64,000 nucleotides of DNA from Cytophagales bacterium (GTDB lineage: Bacteria; Bacteroidota; Bacteroidia; Cytophagales; Cyclobacteriaceae). Positions 16,761-26,000 of this stretch are shown piece by piece. Position numbers and translations under genes: made by a program. Numbering within the stretch: position 1 is the stretch's first letter; each line of letters starts with the position of its first letter. The stretch spans positions 35,890 through 99,889 of the forward strand of contig JAKSDO010000021.1 of the NCBI GenBank assembly GCA_022360055.1, given 5' to 3'. Below the pieces are notes generated by a model, which did no database searches, was not told the origin of the DNA, and saw only the letters and a list, made by a program, of their open reading frames with translations.

Positions 16761-17849
16761 TCATATAAAATCAACGCTGTACACCATGGGCAGATTATTG
16801 TTCAGGCAATTCCAGCTCTCGCCGTGGTCGTCGGATAAATACAAATTCCCGGTAGTCGTGCCAAAAGCCAATGTCTCTTCATCCTGGTCCAGGGCATGAC
16901 GATACGTGATGTCAAACGAGTGGCCCTGCGGCAGACCTTTTCTAAAGGTATCCCAGGTTTTGCCACCGTCTTCGGTACGGCATACACACAGAGAATTATC
17001 TATGGCCACCCGGATTTCATCGCTTATTGCGGGAACCACCCAGGCCACATTTTCATTGTTTGAATCGGCCGCAATGGCGAAGCCAAAATTAGCTTCACCA
17101 GTCTCGTCGGATATGTTTTTCCAGTTTTCGCCTCCGTCGGAAGACCGGAAAATACCACAGTGATTTTGCTGCCACATGACCTCGAAGTTTGAATCGCAAG
17201 CCACCAGTAAATGAGGATCCTGCCCGACTTCCGCATGAGGGTCCGGGAGAAAATCCGCAGTCAATCCTTTGTTTTTGGGATTCCAGGTCTTTCCTCCGTC
17301 CGTGGTTTCGAAAACCCCCGCGCAAGAGATCCCGACATATATGCGATCCGGATTATGAGGGTCGATCAGGATTGAATGAATTCCGGGGTGATCTCTTCCT
17401 CCTCCAAACCAGTGATTTTTCCTGGACGGATGATCCCATAGGCCCCGGTTTAACTCGAATGTGCTTCCGTTGTTGTCGCTCGTAAAAAGCCCTCCCGGCT
17501 CCGTTCCGATAAGCAATTTGGAGGATTGTCCGTTGCTCATACTTGCCATCGCCCAAAGGTACCTGAGACTTGCCGGAACGCCTTCCTTTATTTCTTCGCC
17601 TTCCGGATATTTGGGAGCAGCTACTTCTTCCCAGGTGGCGCCTTTGTCAAACGACCTGTGGAGCTTGTTCCCCCAATGCCCGTGATCCAGGCAGGCCCAC
17701 CAGGTGCCGGTCAATGCATCAACATAAGATATAGATACCGGAAGGCCCAGGAATTCCACCTTCCGGAATACCCATTTATCGGTTGCCGCTTTATCGTAAA
17801 TGACAAGGCCTTTTCTTGTGCCGATTAGCAACGTGCTCTTTTTAGACAT
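16761..17849 (-). CDS. Asp-box (BNR/YCF48-like) beta-propeller protein
   Basis: This 362-residue protein has no signal peptide and six Asp-box hairpins: SFDKGATW (66-73), SDNNGSTF (124-131), TDGGKTW (183-189), SDGGENW (237-243), EDGGKTW (293-299) and SDDHGESW (339-346). That is the pattern of a six- or seven-bladed sialidase/sortilin-type propeller. Blades alternate with His/Asp-rich loops (DHGHWGN, HWFGGGRDHPGIHS). It lacks a clear sialidase Arg triad, so a glycosidase role should not be assumed. It lies 24 bases downstream of the MoaD-like gene on the same strand, which suggests they work together, perhaps propeller as partner or target of the ubiquitin-fold protein (inference). Confidence 0.85.
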   Translation of the reverse strand: MSKKSTLLIGTRKGLVIYDKAATDKWVFRKVEFLGLPVSISYVDALTGTWWACLDHGHWGNKLHRSFDKGATWEEVAAPKYPEGEEIKEGVPASLRYLWAMASMSNGQSSKLLIGTEPGGLFTSDNNGSTFELNRGLWDHPSRKNHWFGGGRDHPGIHSILIDPHNPDRIYVGISCAGVFETTDGGKTWNPKNKGLTADFLPDPHAEVGQDPHLLVACDSNFEVMWQQNHCGIFRSSDGGENWKNISDETGEANFGFAIAADSNNENVAWVVPAISDEIRVAIDNSLCVCRTEDGGKTWDTFRKGLPQGHSFDITYRHALDQDEETLAFGTTTGNLYLSDDHGESWNCLNNNLPMVYSVDFI

Positions 17850-17873
17850 GAGATTTATTACTTTAAATGTTGA

Positions 17874-18146
17874 TTATCCGCCGCTAAGTGCCTGCATTAT
17901 AAATATTCTGTCCTGTGCCGCGATATTATCTCCGAGCCCAATGCGATCGAGAATCATATTTTCATTGATGAAGATATTTACATGATCTCTCAACGTATTC
18001 TGATCATCTACGATATAATTTTTTATGCCTGGGAAAAATTTATTGACTTCATCGACAAGTTGGGCAATTGTCCCGGCTTTCACGCTGGTCTCCTTTAGAT
18101 CCGGATAGAATCGTTTTAGATTGGACGTAAATTGTACAGTTGGCAT
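17874..18146 (-). CDS. MoaD/ThiS-family ubiquitin-like protein with C-terminal Gly-Gly
   Basis: This 90-residue protein has the beta-grasp layout: VQFTSNLKRFYP, a helix GTIAQLVDEVNKFFPGIKNYI, then HVNIFINENMILDRIGLGDNI and a final strand RIFIMQALSGG. The C-terminal GG is the site that E1 enzymes adenylate and convert to a thiocarboxylate in MoaD, ThiS and CysO. It is first in a two-gene operon with the propeller gene. No moaE, thiG, cysM or moa/thi gene is near, so a role in molybdopterin or thiamine synthesis is not supported. The E1-rhodanese at 5267-6412 is the only candidate activating enzyme in the window. Confidence 0.88.
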   Translation of the reverse strand: MPTVQFTSNLKRFYPDLKETSVKAGTIAQLVDEVNKFFPGIKNYIVDDQNTLRDHVNIFINENMILDRIGLGDNIAAQDRIFIMQALSGG

Positions 18147-18357
18147 GGTTCACTTTCAAGCAGGAAGTAATGTAGCAAAACCTGAGGTCATAGAAAAGTT
18201 ATTTTGGCAAAAGCCGCTTGTGCAAAATGAATCGGCTTGTATGATATATTAAAATAATTATATTTTTTCTTGATATATTAATTAATTAGTACTAACATTG
18301 TACATACATCTCGCCGAGCACACGGACTAAATACTTCTGCTCTTTTTATCACGGATA

Positions 18358-20016
18358 ATGGATCGGTTAAAAACATTTTTGAGCTTAATATCGAATATTG
18401 GAGTGGATCCGAATTCAACGGCCATTAGCCGGAGGGAGGTTTGGCTTTCCAACAAGTTTTGTCTTCTCTTCGTTTTTTTGACCGCGTTTGGGATCTTCCG
18501 GAGCATGCTCAATGAAATTTATTCCGCTTCCCTGGGATTCGGCGTATTACTCATTTTTTTGCTCGGTGCATTTTTTTTGAATAGGAAAGGAAAATCCGTT
18601 ATCGTCAGATTTGGTCTGGCGGTTCTTCCTCATTTTTTTCTTTTGTTGCCAGATGCGACGGGCAATGTCGGGACACCTGAAAGCTTCCCGGTGTATTCGT
18701 TTGTTTTGCTCGGACTTACCGTGATTCCGTTAGTGCTTTTTTATGATCGTAAGAGCCACAACATATTGTTGTTGGCATTATCAATTAATTTACTGTTTGT
18801 AATATTTTTTGATGTAATGATTTATTGGATACACGGCAATAGCGGTGATATTAATTTGTTGGAAAATAACTATGTCCATTACAAGCTGCCGCAAATCGTA
18901 TTGTGGATCGTGATCGTATGTGCGTTCCAGTATGTAAAGGGAGTATTGGCCGGATCCGAAAATCAGCTTCAAATAATTTCACATAACTTACGGGAGCTGA
19001 ACCAAACAGTTGGCAAACAAAACAAAGAGCTCGACGCAAAGGACGATGCGCTGTCTGAGTACGAGACCAAAGTTGAAAAGCAGAGGATGAAGCTGGCCTC
19101 AAAAAAGAATGAACTGAAGAATACCAAGATCGAATTGATAAAGTCGATTGATAAACTCAGGAAAGCGAAAGAAACGATTGATCTGAAGGAAGCGGAGGCC
19201 GAGGACGTTTTAAATGCATTAAATGAAAATTATCTGGTTGCGCAGTATGATTTGAACGGTAAGTTACAAAGCATCAGTACAAAGGTAATCGAATTGTTAG
19301 GAGCCCTTCATGATGAACATTTTCATCAAATCAGGCCGGTAATAGAAGGAGCTGACGACAAGAACAATAAATCGCCAAATGGTAAAGTCTTTGAGGGCAT
19401 TTGGAATAAAATACTGGGAGGGGAGGCTCAAAGCATTGATTTGGATTATCAATCCAATGGAAGAACCTTAACGCTGGCAACCACGTTTGCCGCGCTATTC
19501 GACGCAAGCAAAAAGCCATACAAAATATTGACCATAGGGCACGATGTTTCCGAGCTCAAGGAAAAAAATGAGAAATTGGATAAGATAAATGCGGAGCTCA
19601 AGGAGAGGATTTTTGAAATAAGCCAGAAAAACGAACTGCTGAGTTTCCAGCAAAGCGAGATATTTGATAAAAGCGAGGAGTTGCATCGGCAAAAGGAAGA
19701 GATTCAGGCGATTAACAGGTCGCTGGAGCAAAGAGTAAAAGAAAGAACCAAACTGTTGGAGGATCGAAACAAACAGCTCACGGAATTTGCATTTATTAAT
19801 TCCCATATATTGAGGTCACCGGTTTCAACAATGATGGGACTTATTAACCTGTTGAATTATCCCAGGTCGCCCGAAGAAGAACTGCAGGTGTACGAGCACC
19901 TGAAAACTACCGCCCTGAAACTGGATGACGTAGTCCAGAAAATACACCGTGCAATTGAGAACGGCCTGCATTTTGACCGGGGAGATCTGAGTTCCGGGCT
20001 CGACAGCCGCCCATGA
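18358..20016 (+). CDS. Membrane sensor with PAS and histidine-kinase DHp domain, no ATPase domain
   Basis: This 552-residue protein has five or six hydrophobic segments (about 33-195), a long coiled coil (about 205-285), a PAS-like domain (about 285-400, ending GHDVSELKEKN), a second coiled coil (about 400-475) and a dimerisation/phosphoacceptor domain with an H-box (SHILRSP, residues 482-488, His483). It stops about 60 residues later. The N, G1 and G2 boxes of a HATPase_c domain are absent, and no such domain is encoded downstream on this strand. It could be phosphorylated by another kinase, act as a dimeric adaptor, or be a truncated kinase. It is divergent from the MoaD-like operon. Confidence 0.8.
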   Translation: MDRLKTFLSLISNIGVDPNSTAISRREVWLSNKFCLLFVFLTAFGIFRSMLNEIYSASLGFGVLLIFLLGAFFLNRKGKSVIVRFGLAVLPHFFLLLPDATGNVGTPESFPVYSFVLLGLTVIPLVLFYDRKSHNILLLALSINLLFVIFFDVMIYWIHGNSGDINLLENNYVHYKLPQIVLWIVIVCAFQYVKGVLAGSENQLQIISHNLRELNQTVGKQNKELDAKDDALSEYETKVEKQRMKLASKKNELKNTKIELIKSIDKLRKAKETIDLKEAEAEDVLNALNENYLVAQYDLNGKLQSISTKVIELLGALHDEHFHQIRPVIEGADDKNNKSPNGKVFEGIWNKILGGEAQSIDLDYQSNGRTLTLATTFAALFDASKKPYKILTIGHDVSELKEKNEKLDKINAELKERIFEISQKNELLSFQQSEIFDKSEELHRQKEEIQAINRSLEQRVKERTKLLEDRNKQLTEFAFINSHILRSPVSTMMGLINLLNYPRSPEEELQVYEHLKTTALKLDDVVQKIHRAIENGLHFDRGDLSSGLDSRP

Positions 20017-20023
20017 ACCGGGA

Positions 20024-20734
20024 TTACCTGGAGGAGCTATCGCTCACCCAATAAATGGCATTCTTCACAAGCGCTCTGTAGTCGACATTTTTATAGGCAT
20101 GCCGGTCATGTCCGGACTGCAAATAAACAATGCGGGAATTACCATAAACATGGCACCAGGCAATCGTTTCCGTGCTTTCCGGGTGGTTGGTTTTCAGAAG
20201 GGGGGTAACGCTTTCATTGACTATGAAACTTCCGTAAACTTCATCGAGAATTTGAAAATCTTCAAAATCGCGAGTTACCGGGTGTTTCGGATCTACAATG
20301 CGAACATCAATGTTTACATCGTGTTTGTAGGTTGATTTTGGGGCTTCAACGGTTTTTTCCAGTAAATATTTACCACCGATAATATTCTTGAACTCGGGCC
20401 AATCCTGGTAGGATACGAGGGCGTGATGCAGAAAGACCATACCTGTACCCTGATCCAGGGCCTTGAGATAAGCTTTTTTTTGAGCATCCGTAATGGATTG
20501 GATCATATCATAGAACACGATGGCGTCGTACTCCCGGAGCTCACCGGTCTCAATCATCTCATTGCCTTGGGGTTGGACCAAATGTTTGTATTCCATGGCA
20601 TCAAAAGATTCAAAAATTTCAAAAAATTCCTGTTCTTCAAAATCATGCCCTCCTGTTATTACGAGGACGGAGGTTTGCGCCATTGCATAAGAGCAGCAAT
20701 GAAAAACCAGGGATACGGCTATCGGAATTCTCAT
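20024..20734 (-). CDS. Exported ThuA-like domain protein
   Basis: From the Met at 20734 the protein has 236 residues with a signal peptide (MRIPIAVSLVFHCCSYAMAQ). A Met 16 codons upstream gives a poorer signal. The mature part is a ThuA/trehalose-utilisation fold, a class I glutamine-amidotransferase-like flavodoxin fold: VLVITGGHDFEEQEFFEIF, YDAIVFYDM, GTGMVFLHHALVSYQDWPEF, then DEVYGSFI and RIVYLQSGHD. ThuA domains are common in exported proteins of sugar-utilising Bacteroidota, but the reaction is not known. The stop is 7 bases from the convergent sensor gene. Confidence 0.88.
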   Translation of the reverse strand: MRIPIAVSLVFHCCSYAMAQTSVLVITGGHDFEEQEFFEIFESFDAMEYKHLVQPQGNEMIETGELREYDAIVFYDMIQSITDAQKKAYLKALDQGTGMVFLHHALVSYQDWPEFKNIIGGKYLLEKTVEAPKSTYKHDVNIDVRIVDPKHPVTRDFEDFQILDEVYGSFIVNESVTPLLKTNHPESTETIAWCHVYGNSRIVYLQSGHDRHAYKNVDYRALVKNAIYWVSDSSSR

Positions 20735-20807
20735 GGGGGTTAAATTAATGCGCAACCGACAAAAAAAATAGAAAATCGGCAAATAAATTGTATTTGTATT
20801 AAAGCAT

Positions 20808-20912
20808 ATGGAAAGAAAGATTTATTTCGGAAGCGATGTGATATTTATTGTGGCAGCGGCCCTTTTGGGGGGCATAAATGGCGTTGTCTTTATATTATTG
20901 AGAACTAGTTAA
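20808..20912 (+). CDS. Possible 34-residue single-span membrane peptide
   Basis: The frame ATG to TAA encodes MERKIYFGSDVIFIVAAA followed by LLGGINGVVFILLRTS. It has a positively charged N terminus, one hydrophobic span of about 20 residues and a short basic tail. It stands alone in a 400-base spacer and starts 73 bases from the divergent ThuA-like gene. No ribosome-binding site is obvious, as is usual here. It could be real or chance. Confidence 0.4.
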   Translation: MERKIYFGSDVIFIVAAALLGGINGVVFILLRTS

Positions 20913-21181
20913 TTATATTTCCTCATTGGCGAACAAATTCATAAACAAATTTGGCGATAACGGGTTTAAATCCCGATGGATATTTTTTCGACTCCGTACT
21001 TGGAGTGTGTTGCCCTATGGCAAGAGTGTAGATAATTGACAAAAGTCGAGAGGTAAACGGCGAATAATCCCGATAATATTACATTCAACTTTATGGGATT
21101 GATGAAGTAAAATATATCCGTAGTAATAATACTGATAATTTTGAGTTCCAGATATAAATTGTTGACCAAAACTAGAAATTC
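20913..21181. other. AT-rich spacer before PKD lipoprotein genes
   Basis: No gene is seen. A short palindrome CGGGTTTAAATCCCG (20961-20975) resembles a tRNA T-arm, but no acceptor, D or anticodon stems surround it. The rest probably holds the promoter of the gene at 21182. Confidence 0.5.
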
Positions 21182-21955
21182 GTGAATCGTAAATTTGTTG
21201 AAAAATTTTTAACCTCAGTCTTAATTATAACTATTTTATTGACCGCATGCAGTGAAAAAGATCCGCTGCCTTTGTCAAGCGCTTCATTTGAAGTGTCTAC
21301 GGTGTCTCCCGAGGTATTCAATGAGATAAAATTTGAGAATCTAAGTACAAACGCCACTTCGTATGAATGGGATTTTGGCGACGGTTCGGAAAAATCTACC
21401 GAAAAGGCGCCAAGGCATACATATGAAGAATCCGCGGAATTCATTGTAACGCTAAAGGCATTTACCCAAGATAATCAGGTAAGTACCGAAACGCAGGTAG
21501 TAAGAGTTGGAGAAAGGTATCTGACCGGGATGTATTTCGCAAATATCAACATGAAGGATGCAGAGGGCAATCCTTGGGATGACGACGGTTCAGGCCCGGA
21601 CGTCCTGATGCAACTCGGACCGAGCGATTTTGAGCAGGAGGAAGAAATTGTGGGTTTTTTCCAGGATTCCATTCAGACCGAAGATTTTGAAACTGCCTTC
21701 GGCATTTCGGTCTCGAATCTGTTACCGGAGGATTATATGCTTACAAACAAAGAGTTTTTTATCCTGCTGGAGGAAGTTGATACGGTGGAAAACGAAGCGG
21801 TTTTTACGCCTATGATCGAATTAAGATTTAATCCGGTCGTGGTAGACGGTGAAGCGATTACGGAAGTAAAAAGAGCCGACGGAAGCGGAGATTTGACGCT
21901 TCCTTTCATCACCACGGACGAATATCATTTTTTCCTGCAGTTTGAAATACGCTAG
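21182..21955 (+). CDS. PKD-domain lipoprotein, paralogue 1
   Basis: The 257-residue lipoprotein starts at GTG (an in-frame stop lies 9 bases upstream, and no ATG is available before the signal). The lipobox is LLTAC (Cys23). A PKD domain follows (about 30-108) with the hallmark YEWDFGDGSEKST. A C-terminal domain of about 145 residues begins with MYFANINMKDAEGNPWDDDGSGPDV. It shares its whole layout with the next gene, so the two arose by tandem duplication. The acidic NPWDDDGSGPD loop looks like a calcium-binding loop. The function is unknown; surface adhesion or ligand binding is likely. Confidence 0.82.
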   Translation: MNRKFVEKFLTSVLIITILLTACSEKDPLPLSSASFEVSTVSPEVFNEIKFENLSTNATSYEWDFGDGSEKSTEKAPRHTYEESAEFIVTLKAFTQDNQVSTETQVVRVGERYLTGMYFANINMKDAEGNPWDDDGSGPDVLMQLGPSDFEQEEEIVGFFQDSIQTEDFETAFGISVSNLLPEDYMLTNKEFFILLEEVDTVENEAVFTPMIELRFNPVVVDGEAITEVKRADGSGDLTLPFITTDEYHFFLQFEIR

Positions 21956-22128
21956 AGAGAATACGCACCACAACCGTTAGGGAATATTTCGCTTTAGCGC
22001 CGGAATTTCGATCGCATTTAGGCAGTTTATGTATTTTCCAGGACAAATAAAATTGAATTGACCGGGAGAAATAATTGAAATAATCAATATATTGAGGTTT
22101 AAAAATGTCTTAATCTAATTTATAATTG

Positions 22129-22881
22129 ATGAAAAAGTTCTATTTCTCCAAAGTAACATTTGCATTACTATTTGCCTCCCTTTTGTATTTTGCGTGCGAT
22201 AAAACCGACCCTTTGCCCGAATCCAAGGCGGGGTTTGAAGTGCAAAATGCAGATGAGCTTGAAAGGAATATTCCGGTACAGTTCATTAATCAAAGTACCA
22301 ATGCAGCTACTTTTAAGTGGGATTTCGGCGATGGCAATGCCGATTCTCTGAATATCTCTCCAACGCATGTTTATGAGCAGGAAGGAACATATGACGTCAC
22401 CTTAACTGCCATCACCCAGGACGGCCAGACAAGTACCGAAACCAAAACCATAGAGATCCGGAAACGGGTATTAGTGGCCTTTAGCGTTGTTAACATCAGT
22501 TTTGTCGATCAGGATGGAAATCCATGGGATGATGATGGCACCGGACCTGATTTAATATTTGTTTTTGGAGCGCAAAGTGCGGATATCGAGGATTTGATAT
22601 TTACGGATACCACAAAAAATCTTACACCGGCGGATTTGCCCCTGGAGTGGTCTTTTTCCGAAGGTTCCGGTCTTGAATTGACCAACGAGCTTCATGATTT
22701 GGTCCTGCTCGATGCGGATCCGGAAAAACCGGAAGACCCTAAATACGATGTTATGTTTGGCATTGAAATGAATCCAATTAACTATCCTTTTGCCGTTAAA
22801 GGTGATGACAACAGTGGATTGTTGCAGGTTTCAATTGGCGGATTTGCGATCGACCTGTTTGTGACGTTTGAGTTGCAATGA
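22129..22881 (+). CDS. PKD-domain lipoprotein, paralogue 2
   Basis: From the ATG at 22129 (MKKFYFSK) the protein has 250 residues; a TTG one codon upstream is less likely. It has the lipobox LYFAC, the same DPLPxSxAxFEV linker, a PKD domain with FKWDFGDGNADS, and a C-terminal domain with NPWDDDGTGPDLIF, as in the gene before it. The C-terminal halves have diverged more than the PKD halves. Spacing to paralogue 1 is 173 bases, so it may have its own promoter. It ends in a structured region convergent with the protease operon. Confidence 0.82.
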   Translation: MKKFYFSKVTFALLFASLLYFACDKTDPLPESKAGFEVQNADELERNIPVQFINQSTNAATFKWDFGDGNADSLNISPTHVYEQEGTYDVTLTAITQDGQTSTETKTIEIRKRVLVAFSVVNISFVDQDGNPWDDDGTGPDLIFVFGAQSADIEDLIFTDTTKNLTPADLPLEWSFSEGSGLELTNELHDLVLLDADPEKPEDPKYDVMFGIEMNPINYPFAVKGDDNSGLLQVSIGGFAIDLFVTFELQ

Positions 22882-22931
22882 TTGGAGATTAATTAAAGAA
22901 CTAACTGTCGTATTTAAAATATTTTTTATCA

Positions 22932-23012
22932 AATCCTTCAAGGTTTGCTATAAATTATCTCCAAGGATAACTTTGGATCACATATATTAGTTAACCGAAA
23001 CCTTGGAGGATT
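22932..23012. terminator. Inverted repeat between convergent operons
   Basis: AATCCTTCAAGGTTT (22932-22946) and AAACCTTGGAGGATT (22998-23012) pair at 14 of 15 positions. A smaller hairpin (TCCAAGG/CTTTGGA) lies within the loop. The site sits between the 3' ends of the PKD and protease genes, so a bidirectional stop or an RNA 3'-end structure is plausible. It lacks a clean U run. Confidence 0.45.
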
Positions 23013-23044
23013 AACGATTTATTCTCTAAATACGATTGCCCCGG

Positions 23045-26000
23045 CTAAAAACCGATAATAAGTCTCATATTACCGAACTTCCCTCCCTGTCTCAATACAA
23101 GGTTATATACCCCGGCAGGTAAGGACCGCAAAGAAACGGGTTCTGTGATCGACTCCGAATTTTTACGGAAATAGTGGTCGTACACCTTGTTGCCCAGAAG
23201 ATCATAAACCGTCATATCCACCTGCCCCAGATATTCATTGCGAATATCGATCGTAAATTCGCCAGATGTCGGGTTTGGATAGATACTAAAGTTGATGTCG
23301 GATGAAAGATCGGATAAGGAGGTAACCACCGTTGCCTCCGAAAGAAATAAACAATTCTCATCCGCCACGGAAACGTTGTAGGTTCCGGGGTTGGCAATTT
23401 CGTATATTCGGTCGGTCGCCCCGGGGATGGGATTATTGTTGAGATACCATTGGTAGTCTGGGGCAATTACGGACGATGTGAGCCGCGTACCGTTCACATT
23501 TATACTTGGCACACTCAGCCCGCTCTCATAGTCCTCGATCGTTATTGTTCTGGTTATGGTTTCATTGAACTGCGCATTTCTTACGTTAAAGGTCACTTCG
23601 TATTCGCCTTCAAATCTGAAGTTGTGAAAAGGATTTTGTTCCGTGGAGATATTTTCCTGGGGAAATTGCAAGTTGCCAAAATTCCAGCTCCAGGAGGTTG
23701 GAAAGCCGGTACTTGTATCTACAAACCGGGTTTCGCCCAGGGCGCAGGGGAATTCAACTTCAAACGAGGGGAATAAGGCATCGTCACAATCGAGCTGGAT
23801 CCAACCGGTACTATTTGCATTTATGTTGCTGTTGTTGCCGGACAGAAAACTTGTATTCCCGGAGACAGATACATTTACTATGTCGAGATAGTCAAAACAA
23901 AATCTAATATTGCTGTTATCGGAAAACAAGGATGCATTTGAAGCTCCCGTTGATTGGATTTCAATCAGGTTCCCGACACTTCCGACAGCTTCAAATGACC
24001 TGAGCACCGTTTGTGTCGTATTTTCATTTAAGAACAATGAGCTGACATCACTCAGCCTTAAGCTATCAAATGTATTGTCCCCGAATAATGAAAGGCTTCC
24101 CGAGGTCAGTATTTTGTTGAAGGTATTATTCCCGTTGATCGACAGATCGGCATTCTCGATGGACACGTTATGGAAGGTATTGCCATTCCCCGTAATTGAT
24201 TTTGAAACGTTGCCGTTCGCATCGGACAGCATCAGGATCGAATTCTCAAAAATCACATTGGGCGCTGCCGAAACATTGATAATATCCAATCCCTCAATAA
24301 CGGAGCCGGAAAAATCGACCGTATTTTGATCGTTTAGCGTAGCATTGATGGTAGAGGCGGTAAAGGCGCTGTTTTTTGCAAACAGAGAACTGTTTTCGAT
24401 TACAAGGTCTTTGGCGGTGAAGTTATTTTCGAGATTCCATGATCCGTTGATCGACTTAAATTCCAGATTGATGTCGTTAAAGGCCGATTCGGAGACCAGG
24501 ATCTGGTTGTTTTTGGAGACGATCCCCTTAAAAGATAATTTGCCGTTGCTGAAGGACAATTTGGCATTTTCATTGTAGATGGAGCCGTCAATATTCAACT
24601 CGAACGAGGCGAGATTAATGGCGCAAGAATCGGTCGAGTAATAATTTATGTTATAGCAATTCGCGTTGGAGGTTAAGTTTATTACATTTACCGGTTCCGT
24701 AAATGAGTTGTTGTCAAAAATCACCGGATTGTTTATGGAGGGCACTGCATTGGCTATATTTCCTCCGCTTGAAAACGACCAGTTGTTTCCGTCATTCCAA
24801 CCGCCCGACCCTCCGATCCAGTAAAACTCCGTTAAATCAAGCTCCTGGGAAGAAGTTGTAACGATGAGGGAGAATTTCTGGTTTCCGTTCCGCAATTCAT
24901 CTTTATGTTTTATGACAATTGTATATGCTCCCGGGGCCGGATTGGCAATTTCGATTTTTTCGACATTGTCTCTAAAGTTATCACCAAATGATGCGCCTTT
25001 GTCCGGATTTTCCGGATCCAGCACCCAGGGGAGGTATGCGGTGTTGGACTCGTCATAGATGCGCATATCCAAATCATTGATCAGCATCAAATTAGTCGGA
25101 TTTAAGCTGATGGGGGCGGGGACGCCGGGGACATCTGTCCAGCATATGGTGGCAATGAGCGGTTCGGTCCCGTCGGAATTTACCTTGAATACGACCGAAT
25201 CATTTTCTGCGAGATTCAATTCATCGAGAATAAAATCATCGCCGTCGTTCCGAGTAATGATATTGGCCGCTTTATCCACAGCCAATAATCCCCAACCGAA
25301 TTCGTAATCCGGACCGGGATTTTTGCCGGCTTCATTGGCCGTATGAACTACCAACCCTTTGAGTGAAGCCGATCTCATATAATTCCCGGAATATAGTTTT
25401 GCATAATACTCCTGCAACAAGGCCAGGCTTCCGGTTGTATTGGGTGCTGACATCGATGTTCCGGATTGCGTTCCGTACTCATCAATTCCACCTGAAAGTG
25501 CAGAGAATACATCTACGCCAATTGCTGAAATATCCGGTTTTATTCTCCCGTCGTCCGTGGGACCCCAACTGCTGAATTCGCTCATTATTACATCATCCGG
25601 GCCGGTATAATCTCCGTTAATATGCTCAACTGCACCAATGGTCAAAATATTTTTTGCTACACTTTTGGGTTCCAGGCAATCGTAAGGACCGTCCGGCGGG
25701 CGTGTGCCGTCTCCGATGTCTGTGCGGTCGTTGCCGGCGGATTTTACGATCAGATAATAAGGTGCATTAAACGCAATATCGTCCCACACCCGGCTGTTTG
25801 AAGCGTCGTAGTATCCAAATCTGTAATCTTCGACGTTGCTGACCGAAGGATCTCCAAACCACTGCCAGCCGGTACCTCCGGTGGCGACATCCCATCCTGT
25901 TCGCAATCCGTAAGAGTGATTTGAGATGATCAGTCCGTCCGCCGCTTCATCGGCCATCTCGGAGTTGTCATTATTGAATTCATAGGCAAACATATTGGAT

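Noticed and set aside
16761..17849. Sialidase function for the Asp-box propeller
   Set aside because: No Arg triad or catalytic Tyr/Glu pattern was found; Asp boxes alone do not show glycosidase activity.
20955..20980. tRNA-like T-arm CGGGTTTAAATCCCG
   Set aside because: No acceptor, D or anticodon stem can be drawn around it.
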